DNA of 64,000 nt from NCBI GenBank assembly GCA_002270295.1, contig NISF01000007.1, positions 286,127 to 350,126 on the forward strand, in the 5' to 3' direction. The translations under genes and the position numbers were made by a program. This document shows, piece by piece, positions 16,338-26,383 of the stretch (its first letter is position 1; the number at the start of each line of letters is the position of its first letter). Source of the DNA: Enterobacter sp. 10-1. GTDB taxonomy: Bacteria; Pseudomonadota; Gammaproteobacteria; Enterobacterales; Enterobacteriaceae. The notes under the pieces were generated by a model. The model was not told the DNA's origin, did not search any database, and saw only the letters and a list, made by a program, of their open reading frames with translations.

Positions 16338-18488
16338 ATGGATACTAAAAAACTATTCAAGCACATACCCTGGGTGATTCTTGGAATCATCGGGGCATTT
16401 TGCCTCTCGGTCGTCGCCCTGCGTCGCGGGGAGCACGTCAGCGCCCTGTGGATTGTCGTCGCATCGGTATCGGTCTATCTGGTGGCCTACCGCTACTACA
16501 GCCTGTACATCGCCCAAAAAGTGATGAAGCTCGACCCAACCCGCGCGACGCCGGCGGTCATTAACAACGATGGCCTGAACTACGTGCCGACCAACCGCTA
16601 CGTGCTGTTCGGCCACCACTTCGCCGCTATTGCCGGCGCGGGCCCGCTGGTCGGCCCGGTACTGGCCGCGCAGATGGGCTACCTGCCCGGTACGCTGTGG
16701 CTGCTGGCAGGCGTGGTTCTGGCGGGGGCGGTGCAGGACTTTATGGTGCTGTTTATCTCCTCGCGCCGTAACGGTTCATCGCTGGGTGAAATGATCAAAG
16801 AAGAGATGGGCCCGATTCCGGGGTCGATCGCCCTGTTCGGCTGCTTCCTGATTATGATAATCATCCTTGCGGTGCTGGCGCTGATCGTCGTGAAGGCGCT
16901 GGCGGAAAGCCCGTGGGGCGTCTTTACCGTCTGTTCAACCGTACCGATCGCGCTGTTTATGGGGATCTACATGCGCTTCCTGCGCCCGGGACGCGTGGGC
17001 GAAATTTCGGTTATCGGTATCGTGCTGCTGGTGGCTTCCATCTACTTCGGCGGCGTGATTGCCCACGACCCGTACTGGGGCCCGGCGCTGACCTTTAAAG
17101 ACACCACCATCACCTTCACCCTGATCGGCTACGCGTTTATCTCCGCGCTGCTGCCGGTATGGCTGATTCTGGCGCCGCGCGACTACCTGGCGACGTTCCT
17201 GAAAATCGGCGTTATCGTCGGCCTGGCGCTGGGCATCGTTATCCTTAATCCGGATCTGAAAATGCCGGCGGTCACCCAGTACATCGACGGTACCGGCCCG
17301 CTGTGGAAAGGTGCCCTGTTCCCGTTCCTGTTTATCACCATCGCCTGCGGCGCGGTCTCCGGCTTCCATGCGCTGATCGCTTCCGGCACCACGCCGAAGC
17401 TGCTGGCTAACGAAACCGACGCGCGCTTTATCGGCTATGGCGCAATGCTGATGGAGTCCTTCGTGGCGGTCATGGCGCTGGTAGCGGCGTCTATCATCGA
17501 ACCGGGCCTCTATTTTGCGATGAACACCCCGCCGGCCGGCCTCGGTATCGTGATGCCGAACCTGCATGAAATGGGCGGCGAAAACGCCGCGATGATTGCC
17601 GCGCAGCTGAAAGAAGTCACCGTACACGCGGCGGCTACCGTCAGCTCCTGGGGCTTCGTAATTTCGCCTGAGCAGATCCTGCAAACGGCGAAAGACATCG
17701 GTGAACCGTCGGTGCTGAACCGAGCGGGCGGCGCGCCGACCCTGGCCGTCGGTATCGCGCACGTGTTCCACAAAATCATCCCGATGGCGGATATGGGCTT
17801 CTGGTACCACTTCGGTATTCTGTTTGAGGCGCTGTTTATCCTTACCGCCCTCGATGCCGGTACCCGCGCAGGCCGCTTTATGCTCCAGGATCTGTTGGGC
17901 AACTTTGTGCCGTTCCTGAAGAAAACCGATTCGCTGGTTGCCGGTATCGTGGGGACCGCGGGCTGCGTAGGCCTGTGGGGCTACCTGCTGTATCAGGGCG
18001 TGGTCGACCCGCTGGGCGGCGTGAAGAGCCTGTGGCCGCTGTTCGGCATCTCTAACCAGATGCTGGCCGCCGTGGCGCTGGTTCTTGGCACCGTGGTGCT
18101 GGTCAAAATGCAGCGTACCAAATACATCTGGGTCACCGTGATCCCGGCCGCATGGCTGCTGCTGTGCACCACCTGGGCGCTGGGTCTGAAACTGTTCAGC
18201 ACCAACCCGCAGATGGAAGGCTTCTTCTTTATGGCCCAGCAGTACAAAGAGAAGATTGCCGCCGGCGGTGAGCTTAGCGCGCAGCAGATTGCCAACATGA
18301 ACCATATCGTGGTGAACAACTACACCAACGCCGGTTTAAGCATTCTGTTCCTGGTGGTGGTCTACAGCATCATCTTCTACGGCATCAAAACGTGGCTCAA
18401 CGTGCGTAACAATAAGGTACGTACCGACAAAGAGACCCCGTATGTGCCGGTGCCGGAAGGCGGCGTGAAGACCTCTTCACACCACTAA
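16338..18488 (+). CDS. btsT: BtsT: pyruvate/H+ symporter (CstA family)
   Basis: 716 residues from MDTKKLFKHIPWVILGIIGA, the length and N terminus of E. coli BtsT (YjiY); the frame is open from 16263 but that extension is non-conserved. Nearly the whole protein is hydrophobic helices. CstA-family signatures include GLNYVPTNRYVLFGHHFAAI, GAGPLVGPVLAAQMGYLPG, DFMVLFISSRRNG and SGFHALIASGTTPKLL. It imports pyruvate at high affinity, under the BtsSR pyruvate-sensing system in E. coli. Its position directly after hpa links import of pyruvate with a pathway that produces it, and the same order occurs in E. coli. It is followed by a terminator and yjiX. Confidence 0.96.
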   Translation: MDTKKLFKHIPWVILGIIGAFCLSVVALRRGEHVSALWIVVASVSVYLVAYRYYSLYIAQKVMKLDPTRATPAVINNDGLNYVPTNRYVLFGHHFAAIAGAGPLVGPVLAAQMGYLPGTLWLLAGVVLAGAVQDFMVLFISSRRNGSSLGEMIKEEMGPIPGSIALFGCFLIMIIILAVLALIVVKALAESPWGVFTVCSTVPIALFMGIYMRFLRPGRVGEISVIGIVLLVASIYFGGVIAHDPYWGPALTFKDTTITFTLIGYAFISALLPVWLILAPRDYLATFLKIGVIVGLALGIVILNPDLKMPAVTQYIDGTGPLWKGALFPFLFITIACGAVSGFHALIASGTTPKLLANETDARFIGYGAMLMESFVAVMALVAASIIEPGLYFAMNTPPAGLGIVMPNLHEMGGENAAMIAAQLKEVTVHAAATVSSWGFVISPEQILQTAKDIGEPSVLNRAGGAPTLAVGIAHVFHKIIPMADMGFWYHFGILFEALFILTALDAGTRAGRFMLQDLLGNFVPFLKKTDSLVAGIVGTAGCVGLWGYLLYQGVVDPLGGVKSLWPLFGISNQMLAAVALVLGTVVLVKMQRTKYIWVTVIPAAWLLLCTTWALGLKLFSTNPQMEGFFFMAQQYKEKIAAGGELSAQQIANMNHIVVNNYTNAGLSILFLVVVYSIIFYGIKTWLNVRNNKVRTDKETPYVPVPEGGVKTSSHH

Positions 18489-18501
18489 TCCAGCTCCGTT
18501 C

Positions 18502-18525
18502 AGCCCCGCTTCGGCGGGGCTTTTC
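18502..18525 (+). terminator. Rho-independent terminator after btsT
   Basis: AGCCCCGC and GCGGGGCT form a perfect 8-bp stem with a TTCG tetraloop, followed by TTTCC, 14 bases after the btsT stop. Some read-through into yjiX is likely given the short T-run. Confidence 0.75.
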
Positions 18526-18592
18526 CGTAAATGACGCAACCCGGCATTAAAATAGCCCGCTCGACGGGCTCAACACATATCTGGAACGAGCA

Positions 18593-18796
18593 ATGTTTGG
18601 TAACTTAGGTCAGGCTAAAAAGTACCTGGGTCAGGCGGCGAAGATGCTGATTGGCATTCCGGACTACGACAATTACGTCGAACATATGCAGACCAACCAT
18701 CCGGATAAACCGTATATGACCTACAACGAATTCTTCCGCGAGCGCCAGGAAGCGCGCTACGGCGGGAGCGGCGAAGGCGGCGTACGCTGCTGTTAA
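18593..18796 (+). CDS. yjiX: YjiX, YbdD/YjiX family small protein
   Basis: 67 residues, matching E. coli YjiX almost throughout: [31 protein letters not shown] and a C-terminal GGVRCC double cysteine. The family always follows CstA/BtsT-type transporters; its biochemical role is unknown to me, though a regulatory or stabilising role for the transporter is often assumed. It is 12 bases upstream of yjiA. Confidence 0.93.
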   Translation: MFGNLGQAKKYLGQAAKMLIGIPDYDNYVEHMQTNHPDKPYMTYNEFFRERQEARYGGSGEGGVRCC

Positions 18797-18807
18797 TGGA
18801 GGCACGC

Positions 18808-19764
18808 ATGACACCGATTGCAGTTACCCTGCTGACCGGTTTTCTTGGCGCAGGCAAAACCACCCTGCTGCGGCACATTCTCAATGCGCAGCACGGCTTT
18901 AAAATCGCGGTGATCGAAAACGAATTTGGTGAAGTCTCCGTTGATGACCAGCTGATTGGCGATCGCGCCACCCAGATCAAAACCCTGACCAACGGCTGCA
19001 TCTGCTGCACCCGTTCCAACGAGCTGGAAGACGCCCTGCTCGACCTGCTCGACAGCCGCGATCGCGGTGAGATTGCCTTCGACCGGCTGGTGATTGAGTG
19101 CACCGGCATGGCCGACCCCGGTCCGATTATTCAGACCTTTTTCTCCCATGAGATCCTCTGCGAACGCTACCTGCTGGATGGGGTGATTGCGCTGGTTGAT
19201 GCGGTCCACGCCGACCAGCAGATGAACCAGTTCACCATCGCCCAGTCGCAGGTGGGTTACGCCGACCGTATTCTGCTGACCAAAACCGACGTCGCGGGCA
19301 GCAGCGAAGCGCTGCGCGAACGGCTGGCGCGTATCAACGCCCGCGCGCCGATTTACGCCGTCACCCACGGCGATATCGATCTGAGCCAGCTGTTTAATAC
19401 CGGCGGCTTTATGCTGGAGGAGCGGGTGGTAAGCGCTAAGCCGCGCTTCCATTTTATTGCCGACCAGCAAAACGACGTTTCGTCGATTGTGGTGGAGCTG
19501 GACTACCCGGTCGATATCAGCGAGGTGTCGCGGGTTATGGAAAACCTGCTGCTCTCATTCGCCGAGCAGCTGATGCGCTACAAAGGGATGCTGTGGATTG
19601 ACGGCGAGCCTAACCGCCTGCTGTTCCAGGGCGTCCAGCGCCTGTACAGCGCCGACTGGGACCGCCCGTGGGGCGACGACCAGCCGCACAGCACGCTGGT
19701 GTTTATCGGCATTAACCTGCCGGAAGAGGAGATTCGGGCGGCGTTTGCCGGATTGCGGAAGTAA
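18808..19764 (+). CDS. yjiA: YjiA, COG0523-family GTPase
   Basis: 318 residues from MTPIAVTLLTG, as in E. coli YjiA; GGAGG lies just upstream of this ATG, better than the in-frame ATG at 18796. The P-loop is GFLGAGKTT (residues 11-19), the metal-binding CxCC is Cys64-Cys66-Cys67 (NGCICCTRSNELED), and LLTKTDVAG is the guanine-specificity motif. A C-terminal CobW-C domain ends the protein. COG0523 GTPases bind zinc or other metals and act as metallochaperones; the YjiA client is not known. Co-transcribed with yjiX. Confidence 0.94.
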   Translation: MTPIAVTLLTGFLGAGKTTLLRHILNAQHGFKIAVIENEFGEVSVDDQLIGDRATQIKTLTNGCICCTRSNELEDALLDLLDSRDRGEIAFDRLVIECTGMADPGPIIQTFFSHEILCERYLLDGVIALVDAVHADQQMNQFTIAQSQVGYADRILLTKTDVAGSSEALRERLARINARAPIYAVTHGDIDLSQLFNTGGFMLEERVVSAKPRFHFIADQQNDVSSIVVELDYPVDISEVSRVMENLLLSFAEQLMRYKGMLWIDGEPNRLLFQGVQRLYSADWDRPWGDDQPHSTLVFIGINLPEEEIRAAFAGLRK

Positions 19765-20244
19765 CGGTTCGCAGGAGCCCTCTTCCCGTGGAAGAGGGAC
19801 AAAGCGAAGGCATCAGGCGCTATATCGTTCATTCCATGTATCACGATAGATAACGTTTCCTTCGGTGTACTTCCAGACGATCGCCTCATAGCGCAGTTCG
19901 AGCGTTTCTCTTAAGGTATTAGAGTCATTTTTAATCACAAAAATGTAAATTTAAGTTTTTGCTTGTTACTGTAGAAACATTTTCGGAAATTATTAGAAAG
20001 CGAATTAGTTCAGCCCCAATCGATATCTCCCGCCCCGTTCAATTGCTGTTTAGGCAAAAAATTAAACTTACCCTAAACGGCAAAACGTTAATCATTGACG
20101 CTGCGACAAGGTAACCAATTCACAACATCAAAAGAGCGTTTTAATAACAGTTCCGGCATAAAACCTCGACCCATATCAAATTTGCAGTCGTAAATATCAC
20201 CTGTTAGGGTGTCCTCAGATTAATTTGATGACGAGGCATAAACC
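19765..20244. other. 480-bp intergenic region between yjiA and yfaZ
   Basis: It begins with a perfect 9-bp stem-loop, CCCTCTTCC-CGT-GGAAGAGGG (19778-19798), without a T-run on either side, probably ending yjiA transcription inefficiently. A 41-codon leftward frame (19813-19938) follows, listed separately. From about 19920 the DNA is AT-rich and should carry the yfaZ promoter. I see no other gene. Confidence 0.5.
19813..19938 (-). CDS. Possible small protein of 41 residues
   Basis: A leftward frame opens with GTG at 19938 and reads VIKNDSNTLRETLELRYEAI then VWKYTEGNVIYRDTWNERYSA. The composition is protein-like: an acidic/basic helix followed by alternating aromatic residues. Only a weak purine stretch precedes the GTG and I do not recognise the family. 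It could be the surviving C-terminal end of a lost gene. The hairpin at 19778-19798 lies just downstream of its stop. Confidence 0.25.
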   Translation of the reverse strand: MIKNDSNTLRETLELRYEAIVWKYTEGNVIYRDTWNERYSA

Positions 20245-20790
20245 ATGAAAAAGCTCAATATCCTTATCCTTTCTGCGCTGACCGCGGTTTCCGGCTCCGC
20301 AATGGCGATGGGCTTTACCGTCGAGCAGGGGAAAAACTTTACCAACCTCAATATGGAACTGGGTAAATCCTCCTCCGGTCTTTATGCCGAAAGCAACTGG
20401 CTCAAAAATACCGACGACGGCACCCAGACCGGCGGCGTTGGCGCGGGTTATAACCTGGAAGTTGGCCCGGTGATGCTGAATGCCGGCGCGAAAGCCATCT
20501 ACCTTGGACCGAAAAAAGGCGATAACGGCGTGGCGTTCCCAATCGGCGGCGGCGTTAACGTTGCGCTGACCGACAGCATCCACGTATTCGGCGAAGGTTA
20601 TGCCGCGCCCGAAGGCCTGAACAATAGCGTGAAAAACTACGTTGAAGCCAACGGCGGCGTGAGCTGGACTCCGATTACTCCGGTGACGCTGAAAGTAGGT
20701 TACCGTCACGTGAGCGTCGACGGGAAAGACGGTCGTCCGAACCACACCCTGATTGACGGCGCCTATATTGGCGGTGGGGTCACCTTCTGA
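20245..20790 (+). CDS. yfaZ: YfaZ family outer membrane protein
   Basis: 181 residues. A signal peptide MKKLNILILSALTAVSGSAMA ends in an AMA cleavage site near residue 21. The remainder alternates hydrophobic and polar residues as in a small beta-barrel (GGVGAGYNLEVGPVMLNAG, VTLKVGYRHVSVDG) and ends in phenylalanine (GGGVTF), the outer-membrane insertion signal. YfaZ function is unknown; members are predicted small porin-like proteins. ACGAGGCATAAACC precedes the ATG. It is a single-gene unit ended by the terminator at 20811. Confidence 0.9.
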   Translation: MKKLNILILSALTAVSGSAMAMGFTVEQGKNFTNLNMELGKSSSGLYAESNWLKNTDDGTQTGGVGAGYNLEVGPVMLNAGAKAIYLGPKKGDNGVAFPIGGGVNVALTDSIHVFGEGYAAPEGLNNSVKNYVEANGGVSWTPITPVTLKVGYRHVSVDGKDGRPNHTLIDGAYIGGGVTF

Positions 20791-20810
20791 CAACGTCGAT
20801 AACAGTAAAA

Positions 20811-20840
20811 AAAACCTGCCGGGCGGCAGGTTTTTTCTTT
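20811..20840. terminator. Bidirectional rho-independent terminator between yfaZ and aldehyde dehydrogenase gene
   Basis: AAAACCTGCC-GGGC-GGCAGGTTTT, a perfect 10-bp stem, is followed by TTCTTTT. An A-run on the other side provides a T-run for the converging gene at 20854-22224. Confidence 0.88.
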
Positions 20841-20853
20841 TAGCGTTCTGAGC

Positions 20854-22224
20854 TTACCGGCGAATCACCACCAGCTTCTGGTTCACAAACTCTCTAATCC
20901 CCAGATCCGCCAGCTCGCGGCCAAAACCGGAACGCTTCACGCCGCCAAACGGCAGCTCCGGTGCGGTATCGGTCAGCCAGTTAATATAGACCATCCCGGT
21001 CTCAATTCTTGATGCCATCCGTTTCGCCCGCTCGGTATCCTGGCTGAATATCGCCCCGCCGAGCCCATAGTGCGAATCGTTCGCCAGGCTGACAGCTTCA
21101 TCGTCGTCCTTGACCACATAAATTTGCGCCACCGGGCCGAAGAACTCTTCAAAGTACGCCGGGTTATCGCGGGTGATGCCGGTCAGAATGGTCGGGGCAA
21201 AATAGTTGCCCTCGCACTGCGCCGGCTTGCCGCCAAGATGCAGCCTGGCTCCATGCTTCACCGCCTCATCGACCTGTTTAGTCAGCGTCCCGAGCGCATC
21301 TTTGGAGGAGAGCGGCCCCAGCGTGGTGCTCTCATCCAGCGGATCGCCGATCTTCACCTGACGGAACGCCTCGGTAAACAGGCTCAGGAAGCGCTCGGCG
21401 ATTTTCTCATGCAGGATAAAACGCTTCGCCGCGGTACAAACCTGACCGGCGTTGTTGAGCCGCGCCTGCACGCCAGTCTTCACCGCCTTGTCGAGGCTGG
21501 CATCATCCAGCACCACAAAGACATCGTTGCCGCCCAGCTCGAGGGTCGATTTCTTGATGTGCTTCGCCGCCTGCGCTGCGACGACGCCCCCCGCTTTTTC
21601 CGAGCCGGTCAGCGCCACTCCCCGCACGCGATCGTCGGCAATAATCTTCGCCACCTGATCCTGGGAGATAAACAGATTGGTCCACGCCCCCTCCGGCGCG
21701 CCGGCCTCACGCACCAGATGGGCAAAGGTTTCCGCGCAGTGCGGAACGATGCTGGCATGCTTGGCAAGCACCGGATTCCCCGCCGCCAGGTTTGGCGCCA
21801 GAACGCGCATCAGCTGGTAATAGGGGAAGTTCCACGGCTCCACCGCCATCAGCACGCCGATCGGATGGTGTTCAACCCACGCCTCGCCGAGCTCGGACGG
21901 ATACTTCACCGGAGCCAGGAACCGCTCGGCGTTATCGGCGTAATAGCGGGCGATCTGCGCGCAGAGCTTCACCTCACCGCGGCTTTGCGCAATAAGCTTA
22001 CCCATCTCCTGGCTGGCAATTTTCGCCAGCTCCTCAGTCCGGCTATCGATAAGATCCGCCAGCTTGTGCAGGATCGGCAGGCGCCGGGCAATATCGCCCT
22101 TCGACCATGCGGAGTGGTAAAGCGCATCCGCCTGCTGCAGCGCCGCCTCCACGTCGGCATCGCTGTGCGGGGCGTACTCTTTAATAAGCCGATTATTTGC
22201 AGGATTCACCGTCTGATAGGCCAT
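20854..22224 (-). CDS. NAD-dependent succinate-semialdehyde dehydrogenase (Sad/YneI-like)
   Basis: 456 residues of the aldehyde dehydrogenase superfamily, close to the Sad/YneI subfamily in length and motifs. TLELGGNDVFVVLDDA carries the general base and NNAGQVCTAAKRF the catalytic cysteine; PELPFGGVKRSGFGREL is near the C terminus. Such enzymes oxidise succinate semialdehyde to succinate. The hpa pathway ending 9 kb away yields succinate semialdehyde, so a physiological link is plausible but unproven. AGGAGACATGCG precedes the ATG. It is not in an operon. Confidence 0.82.
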   Translation of the reverse strand: MAYQTVNPANNRLIKEYAPHSDADVEAALQQADALYHSAWSKGDIARRLPILHKLADLIDSRTEELAKIASQEMGKLIAQSRGEVKLCAQIARYYADNAERFLAPVKYPSELGEAWVEHHPIGVLMAVEPWNFPYYQLMRVLAPNLAAGNPVLAKHASIVPHCAETFAHLVREAGAPEGAWTNLFISQDQVAKIIADDRVRGVALTGSEKAGGVVAAQAAKHIKKSTLELGGNDVFVVLDDASLDKAVKTGVQARLNNAGQVCTAAKRFILHEKIAERFLSLFTEAFRQVKIGDPLDESTTLGPLSSKDALGTLTKQVDEAVKHGARLHLGGKPAQCEGNYFAPTILTGITRDNPAYFEEFFGPVAQIYVVKDDDEAVSLANDSHYGLGGAIFSQDTERAKRMASRIETGMVYINWLTDTAPELPFGGVKRSGFGRELADLGIREFVNQKLVVIRR

Positions 22225-22436
22225 GTCGCATGTCTCCTTAGTATCGTCATTAATGCAGTCATAAATACCGCTCAGGACATTAAGGTTAGTAGAGCTGGCT
22301 GGACATGAAGGTAAAGTTAGGTATTTACGGAGGATTCCGGCCGGAGATCGTCAGACGATATCCGGCGGGGAACAGGCTTAACGAGGAAATAAATAATAGC
22401 GGCCAGGCCGCCTGATAAGGCCATTTGGCGACACAA

Positions 22437-23366
22437 TCAACGCTTAGCGGCGGTAATATCGTCTTCTGACAGACCGGTAATTCGCAGCACCGTCTCCAGA
22501 GCGATGCCGTCCGCCAGCATCGTACGGGCAATGCGCAGCCCTTCGGCTCGCTGGCCCGCAATCTGGCCTTCGCGGCGCCCTTCAAGCTTACCTTTTCTAC
22601 GCCCAACTTCCTGGAGTCTTTCCGCAATAGTCATCAGCCCCTCCTTATGATGCTGCGGCGCCCGCCGGGCAAGCTCACGAATAAACCTGCCAAAACGGGG
22701 GGCATCGCCGGAATATACCAGGTAATTAAACAACGTTTTTAGCTGGCCGTCATTAGTATATTCCTTAACCAAAATGACAATTAGCTGCTCAACCAGCCCC
22801 GTCAAATCGCGCTGGCGGATATGCTTTTGCATGAACTCCAGCAACGCTACGCGCCGGTGCTGGACGATCTCATCATCCGGGATCGCCGTAATATCCACCA
22901 GCGGAAAAGCGGTCGCATATAATCCGCGGGCATGAGCCGGGTGGGTAAAGCCATCCAGCCAGCACAACGAATAAGGGTAAGGCGTGGCGATACCGTGATA
23001 GAACAGCATGGGTACCACCAGCGGCAGGCGTTTATGTCCGGCATCCAGATGACGCTGCATCGCCGCAATGGCATAGCGCATCAGCCTGAAGGCCATATGG
23101 GCATCCGGCGAGCTTTGGTGCTCAATAACGACGTAAATATAGCCCTCGCCGGCGGTGGTTTTTAGCGACCAAAGCACATCGGAGTAGCAGGCGCGCAGGT
23201 CCTCCTCAATAAAACTTGCGGATTCAAGCCGTAGCGTCTCCAGGTCGCAAAGCTGGCGTAGCGAGGACGGCAGATGGATATCCAAAAAATCTCGCGCGGT
23301 ATCCGTATGCCGGAGAAACTTTTTGAAAACCGCATCATGCGGCGTCGACGTTGAGCCTTTATGCAT
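22437..23366 (-). CDS. Rpn family recombination-promoting nuclease/putative transposase (YhgA-like)
   Basis: 309 residues. It starts with the family motif [21 protein letters not shown], and the PD-(D/E)XK nuclease residues are Asp63 (YSDVLW), Glu82 and Gln84 (VVIEHQSS). HMAFRLMRY and VPMLFYHG follow. The C-terminal third is a helical, charged linker with repeated GRREGQ-type segments and a final [18 protein letters not shown] helix-turn element. Rpn proteins are DNA endonucleases that stimulate RecA-independent recombination; several paralogues per genome are usual. The gene is divergent from an AraC regulator gene. Intact, no frameshift. Confidence 0.88.
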   Translation of the reverse strand: MHKGSTSTPHDAVFKKFLRHTDTARDFLDIHLPSSLRQLCDLETLRLESASFIEEDLRACYSDVLWSLKTTAGEGYIYVVIEHQSSPDAHMAFRLMRYAIAAMQRHLDAGHKRLPLVVPMLFYHGIATPYPYSLCWLDGFTHPAHARGLYATAFPLVDITAIPDDEIVQHRRVALLEFMQKHIRQRDLTGLVEQLIVILVKEYTNDGQLKTLFNYLVYSGDAPRFGRFIRELARRAPQHHKEGLMTIAERLQEVGRRKGKLEGRREGQIAGQRAEGLRIARTMLADGIALETVLRITGLSEDDITAAKR

Positions 23367-23582
23367 GGTAAATGGCCTGCGCGGAGGGACACTAAAACGA
23401 CTCTACCCGCCGGTAGCCCAGCGCACACGCCGCCGCTTATCTCTTTGCGCGCCGGGACGGAAGATATTTTTATCCGGCGGTAATAACGACAATTTTTTGC
23501 CTGCCCGCTCGCAGAACGCCCCCGGAGACAGGCGTCAGCGGGCGTGCTATAAATTCTTAATCCCTTCGCCGCAGGAGCTTTC

Positions 23583-24398
23583 GTGAACCACACGCGCGAT
23601 ATCCCACAAACCTTCTGGCGCGACGCAACGCTCCCCTGGCTGGAGCTGCGCAGCACCTGGCGCAGCCGCCAGGCGTATAAGCGCCACAGCCACCCGCAGC
23701 TTTCTCTGGGGGCAATTATTGCAGGTGAAACGCGCTGCATCTGCAACGGACGGGAGTACCTGCTGCGCCCCGGCGACCTGATAGCGATCCCGCCCGGCGC
23801 GCCGCACAGCTGTAATCCCCTCTCGGGACGGCCGCGCAGCTATCATATGCTCTATCTCGACGTTGACTGGTGCCTGGCGCAGCTTCCTGCCCTTTCCGGC
23901 GCCGTGCGGCTTGCCGCGCCGCAGCCGATGCTTCGCAGCGCCGATATTTTCCTTCAATATCAGCATATTGTTCAGCTTACGCAGCAGCAGCGGATCGCCG
24001 AGCTGCCCACGGCAATCGCGCGGCTGCTGCGGGAGCTGCCGCTATGCCCGACGCCGCCGGAAATCCTTCATAGCAGCAGCGCACGGCTGCTCGACAGAGT
24101 GACGGCGAGCCTGCCGGTACCGCTTTCTCTGGATACGCTGGCCGACGAATTTGCGCTGCGCAAAGAGACCCTGATTCGCACCTTTAAGCAGGACACCGGC
24201 CTGACGCCGGCCAGCTTTATCAACATGGCGCGGATCGAGTACGCCAGGCGCCGCCTGCGCGCCGGGGATGAGATAGCCGACGTCGGCTATCAGGCCGGGT
24301 TTGCCGATCAGAGCCACTTCCATAAAACCTTCGTCAGCTACACCGCCGCCACGCCGCGCCAGTACGCCCTTGGCCGATCAATATCAGACAATAATTAG
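23583..24398 (+). CDS. AraC-family transcriptional regulator
   Basis: 271 residues with an N-terminal cupin (YKRHSHPQLSLGAIIAGETR; LRPGDLIAIPPGAPHSCNP) and a C-terminal AraC domain (LDTLADEFALRKETLIRTFK; IADVGYQAGFADQSHFHKTF). This architecture is common for regulators that control an adjacent LysE-type exporter, and a LysE family gene starts 46 bases downstream. It begins with ATG at 23583 after GCAGGAGCTTTCG. Confidence 0.85.
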   Translation: MNHTRDIPQTFWRDATLPWLELRSTWRSRQAYKRHSHPQLSLGAIIAGETRCICNGREYLLRPGDLIAIPPGAPHSCNPLSGRPRSYHMLYLDVDWCLAQLPALSGAVRLAAPQPMLRSADIFLQYQHIVQLTQQQRIAELPTAIARLLRELPLCPTPPEILHSSSARLLDRVTASLPVPLSLDTLADEFALRKETLIRTFKQDTGLTPASFINMARIEYARRRLRAGDEIADVGYQAGFADQSHFHKTFVSYTAATPRQYALGRSISDNN

Positions 24399-24444
24399 CG
24401 CCCGGCCTGACGTAGGGTGATCTCAGATTAATTCCGAGGTCACT

Positions 24445-25107
24445 ATGGACATGTTTACTGCGCTTTTCCCGGCCGCGTTTCCCGCGCTGGCGCTCTCCCA
24501 CTTCGTTGCCCTGCTCAGTCCCGGGCCAGATTTCTTTCTCCTGATGGGTTACGCCATTCGCTATCGCCTGCGCGGTAGCGCCGGCCTGTGCGTTGGCATT
24601 GCGCTGGGCAACGGGCTGTATATTGCGATCGCCATCGTCGGCTGGAGCATGGTGCGCCACGCCCCGCTGCTGTTTAGCGCGATCGCGCTGCTGGGAGCGG
24701 CCTGGCTGCTGTGGCTCGGCAGCCAGCTGTGGCGGAGCCGGCCCGGCACGTTCACCCTGGAGGCGGCTGCGGCCCGGCGGCCTTCGCTTGCCAGACAGCT
24801 GCTGCTGGGGCTGGCTTCGGCGCTGCTTAATCCCAAAAATGCCCTGTTTTATCTCGCGCTGATGACCACCCTGCTTGGCCCGCAGGTGACCCTCGCCCAG
24901 CAGATAACCTGCGGAGTCTGGATGACCAGCGTCGTGCTGCTGTGGGATTTACTGCTGGTATCGCTGATCGCCCTGCCGCAGGTGCAGCGCCGCCTCGGCG
25001 CCGTCATCTGGCGGGTTGAACGGGCGGCGGGCGCGATACTGATGGGCTTTGGCGGCTGGATTATCTGGCAGTTTTTGCATGAGTTAGCCGTCAGGTTATA
25101 TGCTTAA
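24445..25107 (+). CDS. LysE family translocator (amino acid exporter)
   Basis: 220 residues with about six hydrophobic helices. Signature segments are [20 protein letters not shown] near residue 30, [16 protein letters not shown] and [20 protein letters not shown]. The family exports amino acids or homoserine lactone-like compounds. It follows the AraC gene and should be its target; substrate unknown. CCGAGGTCACT precedes the ATG. The end is four bases upstream of the chosen yjiN start, and an alternative yjiN start would overlap it. Confidence 0.87.
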   Translation: MDMFTALFPAAFPALALSHFVALLSPGPDFFLLMGYAIRYRLRGSAGLCVGIALGNGLYIAIAIVGWSMVRHAPLLFSAIALLGAAWLLWLGSQLWRSRPGTFTLEAAAARRPSLARQLLLGLASALLNPKNALFYLALMTTLLGPQVTLAQQITCGVWMTSVVLLWDLLLVSLIALPQVQRRLGAVIWRVERAAGAILMGFGGWIIWQFLHELAVRLYA

Positions 25108-25111
25108 GGCT

Positions 25112-26383
25112 ATGGAAAAACTTGCTGAACTGAAACGTGCCAAACTTCTGGCCCTGTCGCTGCTGCTCGTGGCGGCCGCGATTTTTGTCACTACCCTGCT
25201 GCTGCCACCGACGCCGTGGGTCAGCGCGCTGAAGGCTATCTCCGAAGCGGCGATGGTCGGCGCGCTGGCGGACTGGTTTGCGGTGGTGGCGCTGTTTCGC
25301 CGCATACCGCTGCCGTTTGTCTCCCGGCATACGGCGATTATCCCGCGTAATAAGGATCGAATTGCCGACAATCTCGGCTATTTCGTGCAGGAAAAATTTC
25401 TCGATACCCCCTCGCTGGTCGCGCTGATCCGCCGCTACGAACCGGCGCTGATGCTCGGCAACTGGTTTAGCCAGCCGGCGAACGCCCGGCGGGTGGGCCA
25501 GCATCTGCTGCAGGTGATGAGCGGCTTCCTCGAACTCACCGACGATGCGCGCATTCAGCGCCTGCTGCGCCGCGCGGTGCACAAAGCCATCGATAAGGTC
25601 GACCTGACGCAAACCAGCGCCATGATGCTCGAAGGATTAACCCGCGATAACCGACACCAAAAGCTGCTGGATTCTCTTATCAGCCAGCTTATCGCCCTGC
25701 TGCAGCGCGACAGTTCCCGCGCCTTTATTGCCCGCGGCATCATCCGCTGGCTGGAGACCGAGCATCCGCTCAAGGCCAAAATTCTCCCCACCGAATGGCT
25801 GGGCGAACACAGCGCCGAAATGGTCACCGATGCGGTCAATACGCTTCTTGACGAGGTGAGCCAGGATCGCACCCATCAGATCCGCCAGGCCTTCGATCGC
25901 GCGGCGCAAAAGCTGATCGATAGCCTGAAAACCGATCCGCTGATGGCGGAAAAAGCGGACAACATGAAGGCCTATCTGAAAAACGACGAGACGTTTAACC
26001 GCTATCTTGGCGAGGTGTGGGCTGACCTGCGCGGATGGATTAAAAATGACGTTAACAGCGACGATTCGCGGATTAAGCAGCGGATCGCCGAGGCCGGGCA
26101 GTGGTTTGGGGAAACGCTGGTCCATGATGAAGCCCTTCGCGAGTCGCTGAATGAGCATCTGGAGCAGGCGGCGCACCGGGTGGCGCCGGAGTTTGCCAAC
26201 TTCCTGACCCGTCATATTAGCGATACGGTGAAGAGCTGGGACTCCCGCGATATGTCGCGGCAGATCGAGCTGAATATCGGTAAGGATCTGCAGTTTATCC
26301 GTATTAACGGTACGCTGGTCGGGGGCACTATCGGCCTGCTGCTGTGGCTGCTCTCGCAGATCCCGTCGCTGTTTTTACATTAG
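25112..26383 (+). CDS. yjiN: YjiN, DUF445 family membrane protein
   Basis: 423 residues from [20 protein letters not shown], with TAAGG close upstream; an in-frame ATG at 25100 would add four residues. An N-terminal helix (residues 13-30), the conserved [21 protein letters not shown], a long helical cytosolic or periplasmic region and a C-terminal helix ([19 protein letters not shown]) match DUF445 proteins. The function is unknown. In E. coli yjiN is near yjiL and yjiM, which here lie 4 kb away. A double hairpin follows. Confidence 0.9.
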   Translation: MEKLAELKRAKLLALSLLLVAAAIFVTTLLLPPTPWVSALKAISEAAMVGALADWFAVVALFRRIPLPFVSRHTAIIPRNKDRIADNLGYFVQEKFLDTPSLVALIRRYEPALMLGNWFSQPANARRVGQHLLQVMSGFLELTDDARIQRLLRRAVHKAIDKVDLTQTSAMMLEGLTRDNRHQKLLDSLISQLIALLQRDSSRAFIARGIIRWLETEHPLKAKILPTEWLGEHSAEMVTDAVNTLLDEVSQDRTHQIRQAFDRAAQKLIDSLKTDPLMAEKADNMKAYLKNDETFNRYLGEVWADLRGWIKNDVNSDDSRIKQRIAEAGQWFGETLVHDEALRESLNEHLEQAAHRVAPEFANFLTRHISDTVKSWDSRDMSRQIELNIGKDLQFIRINGTLVGGTIGLLLWLLSQIPSLFLH

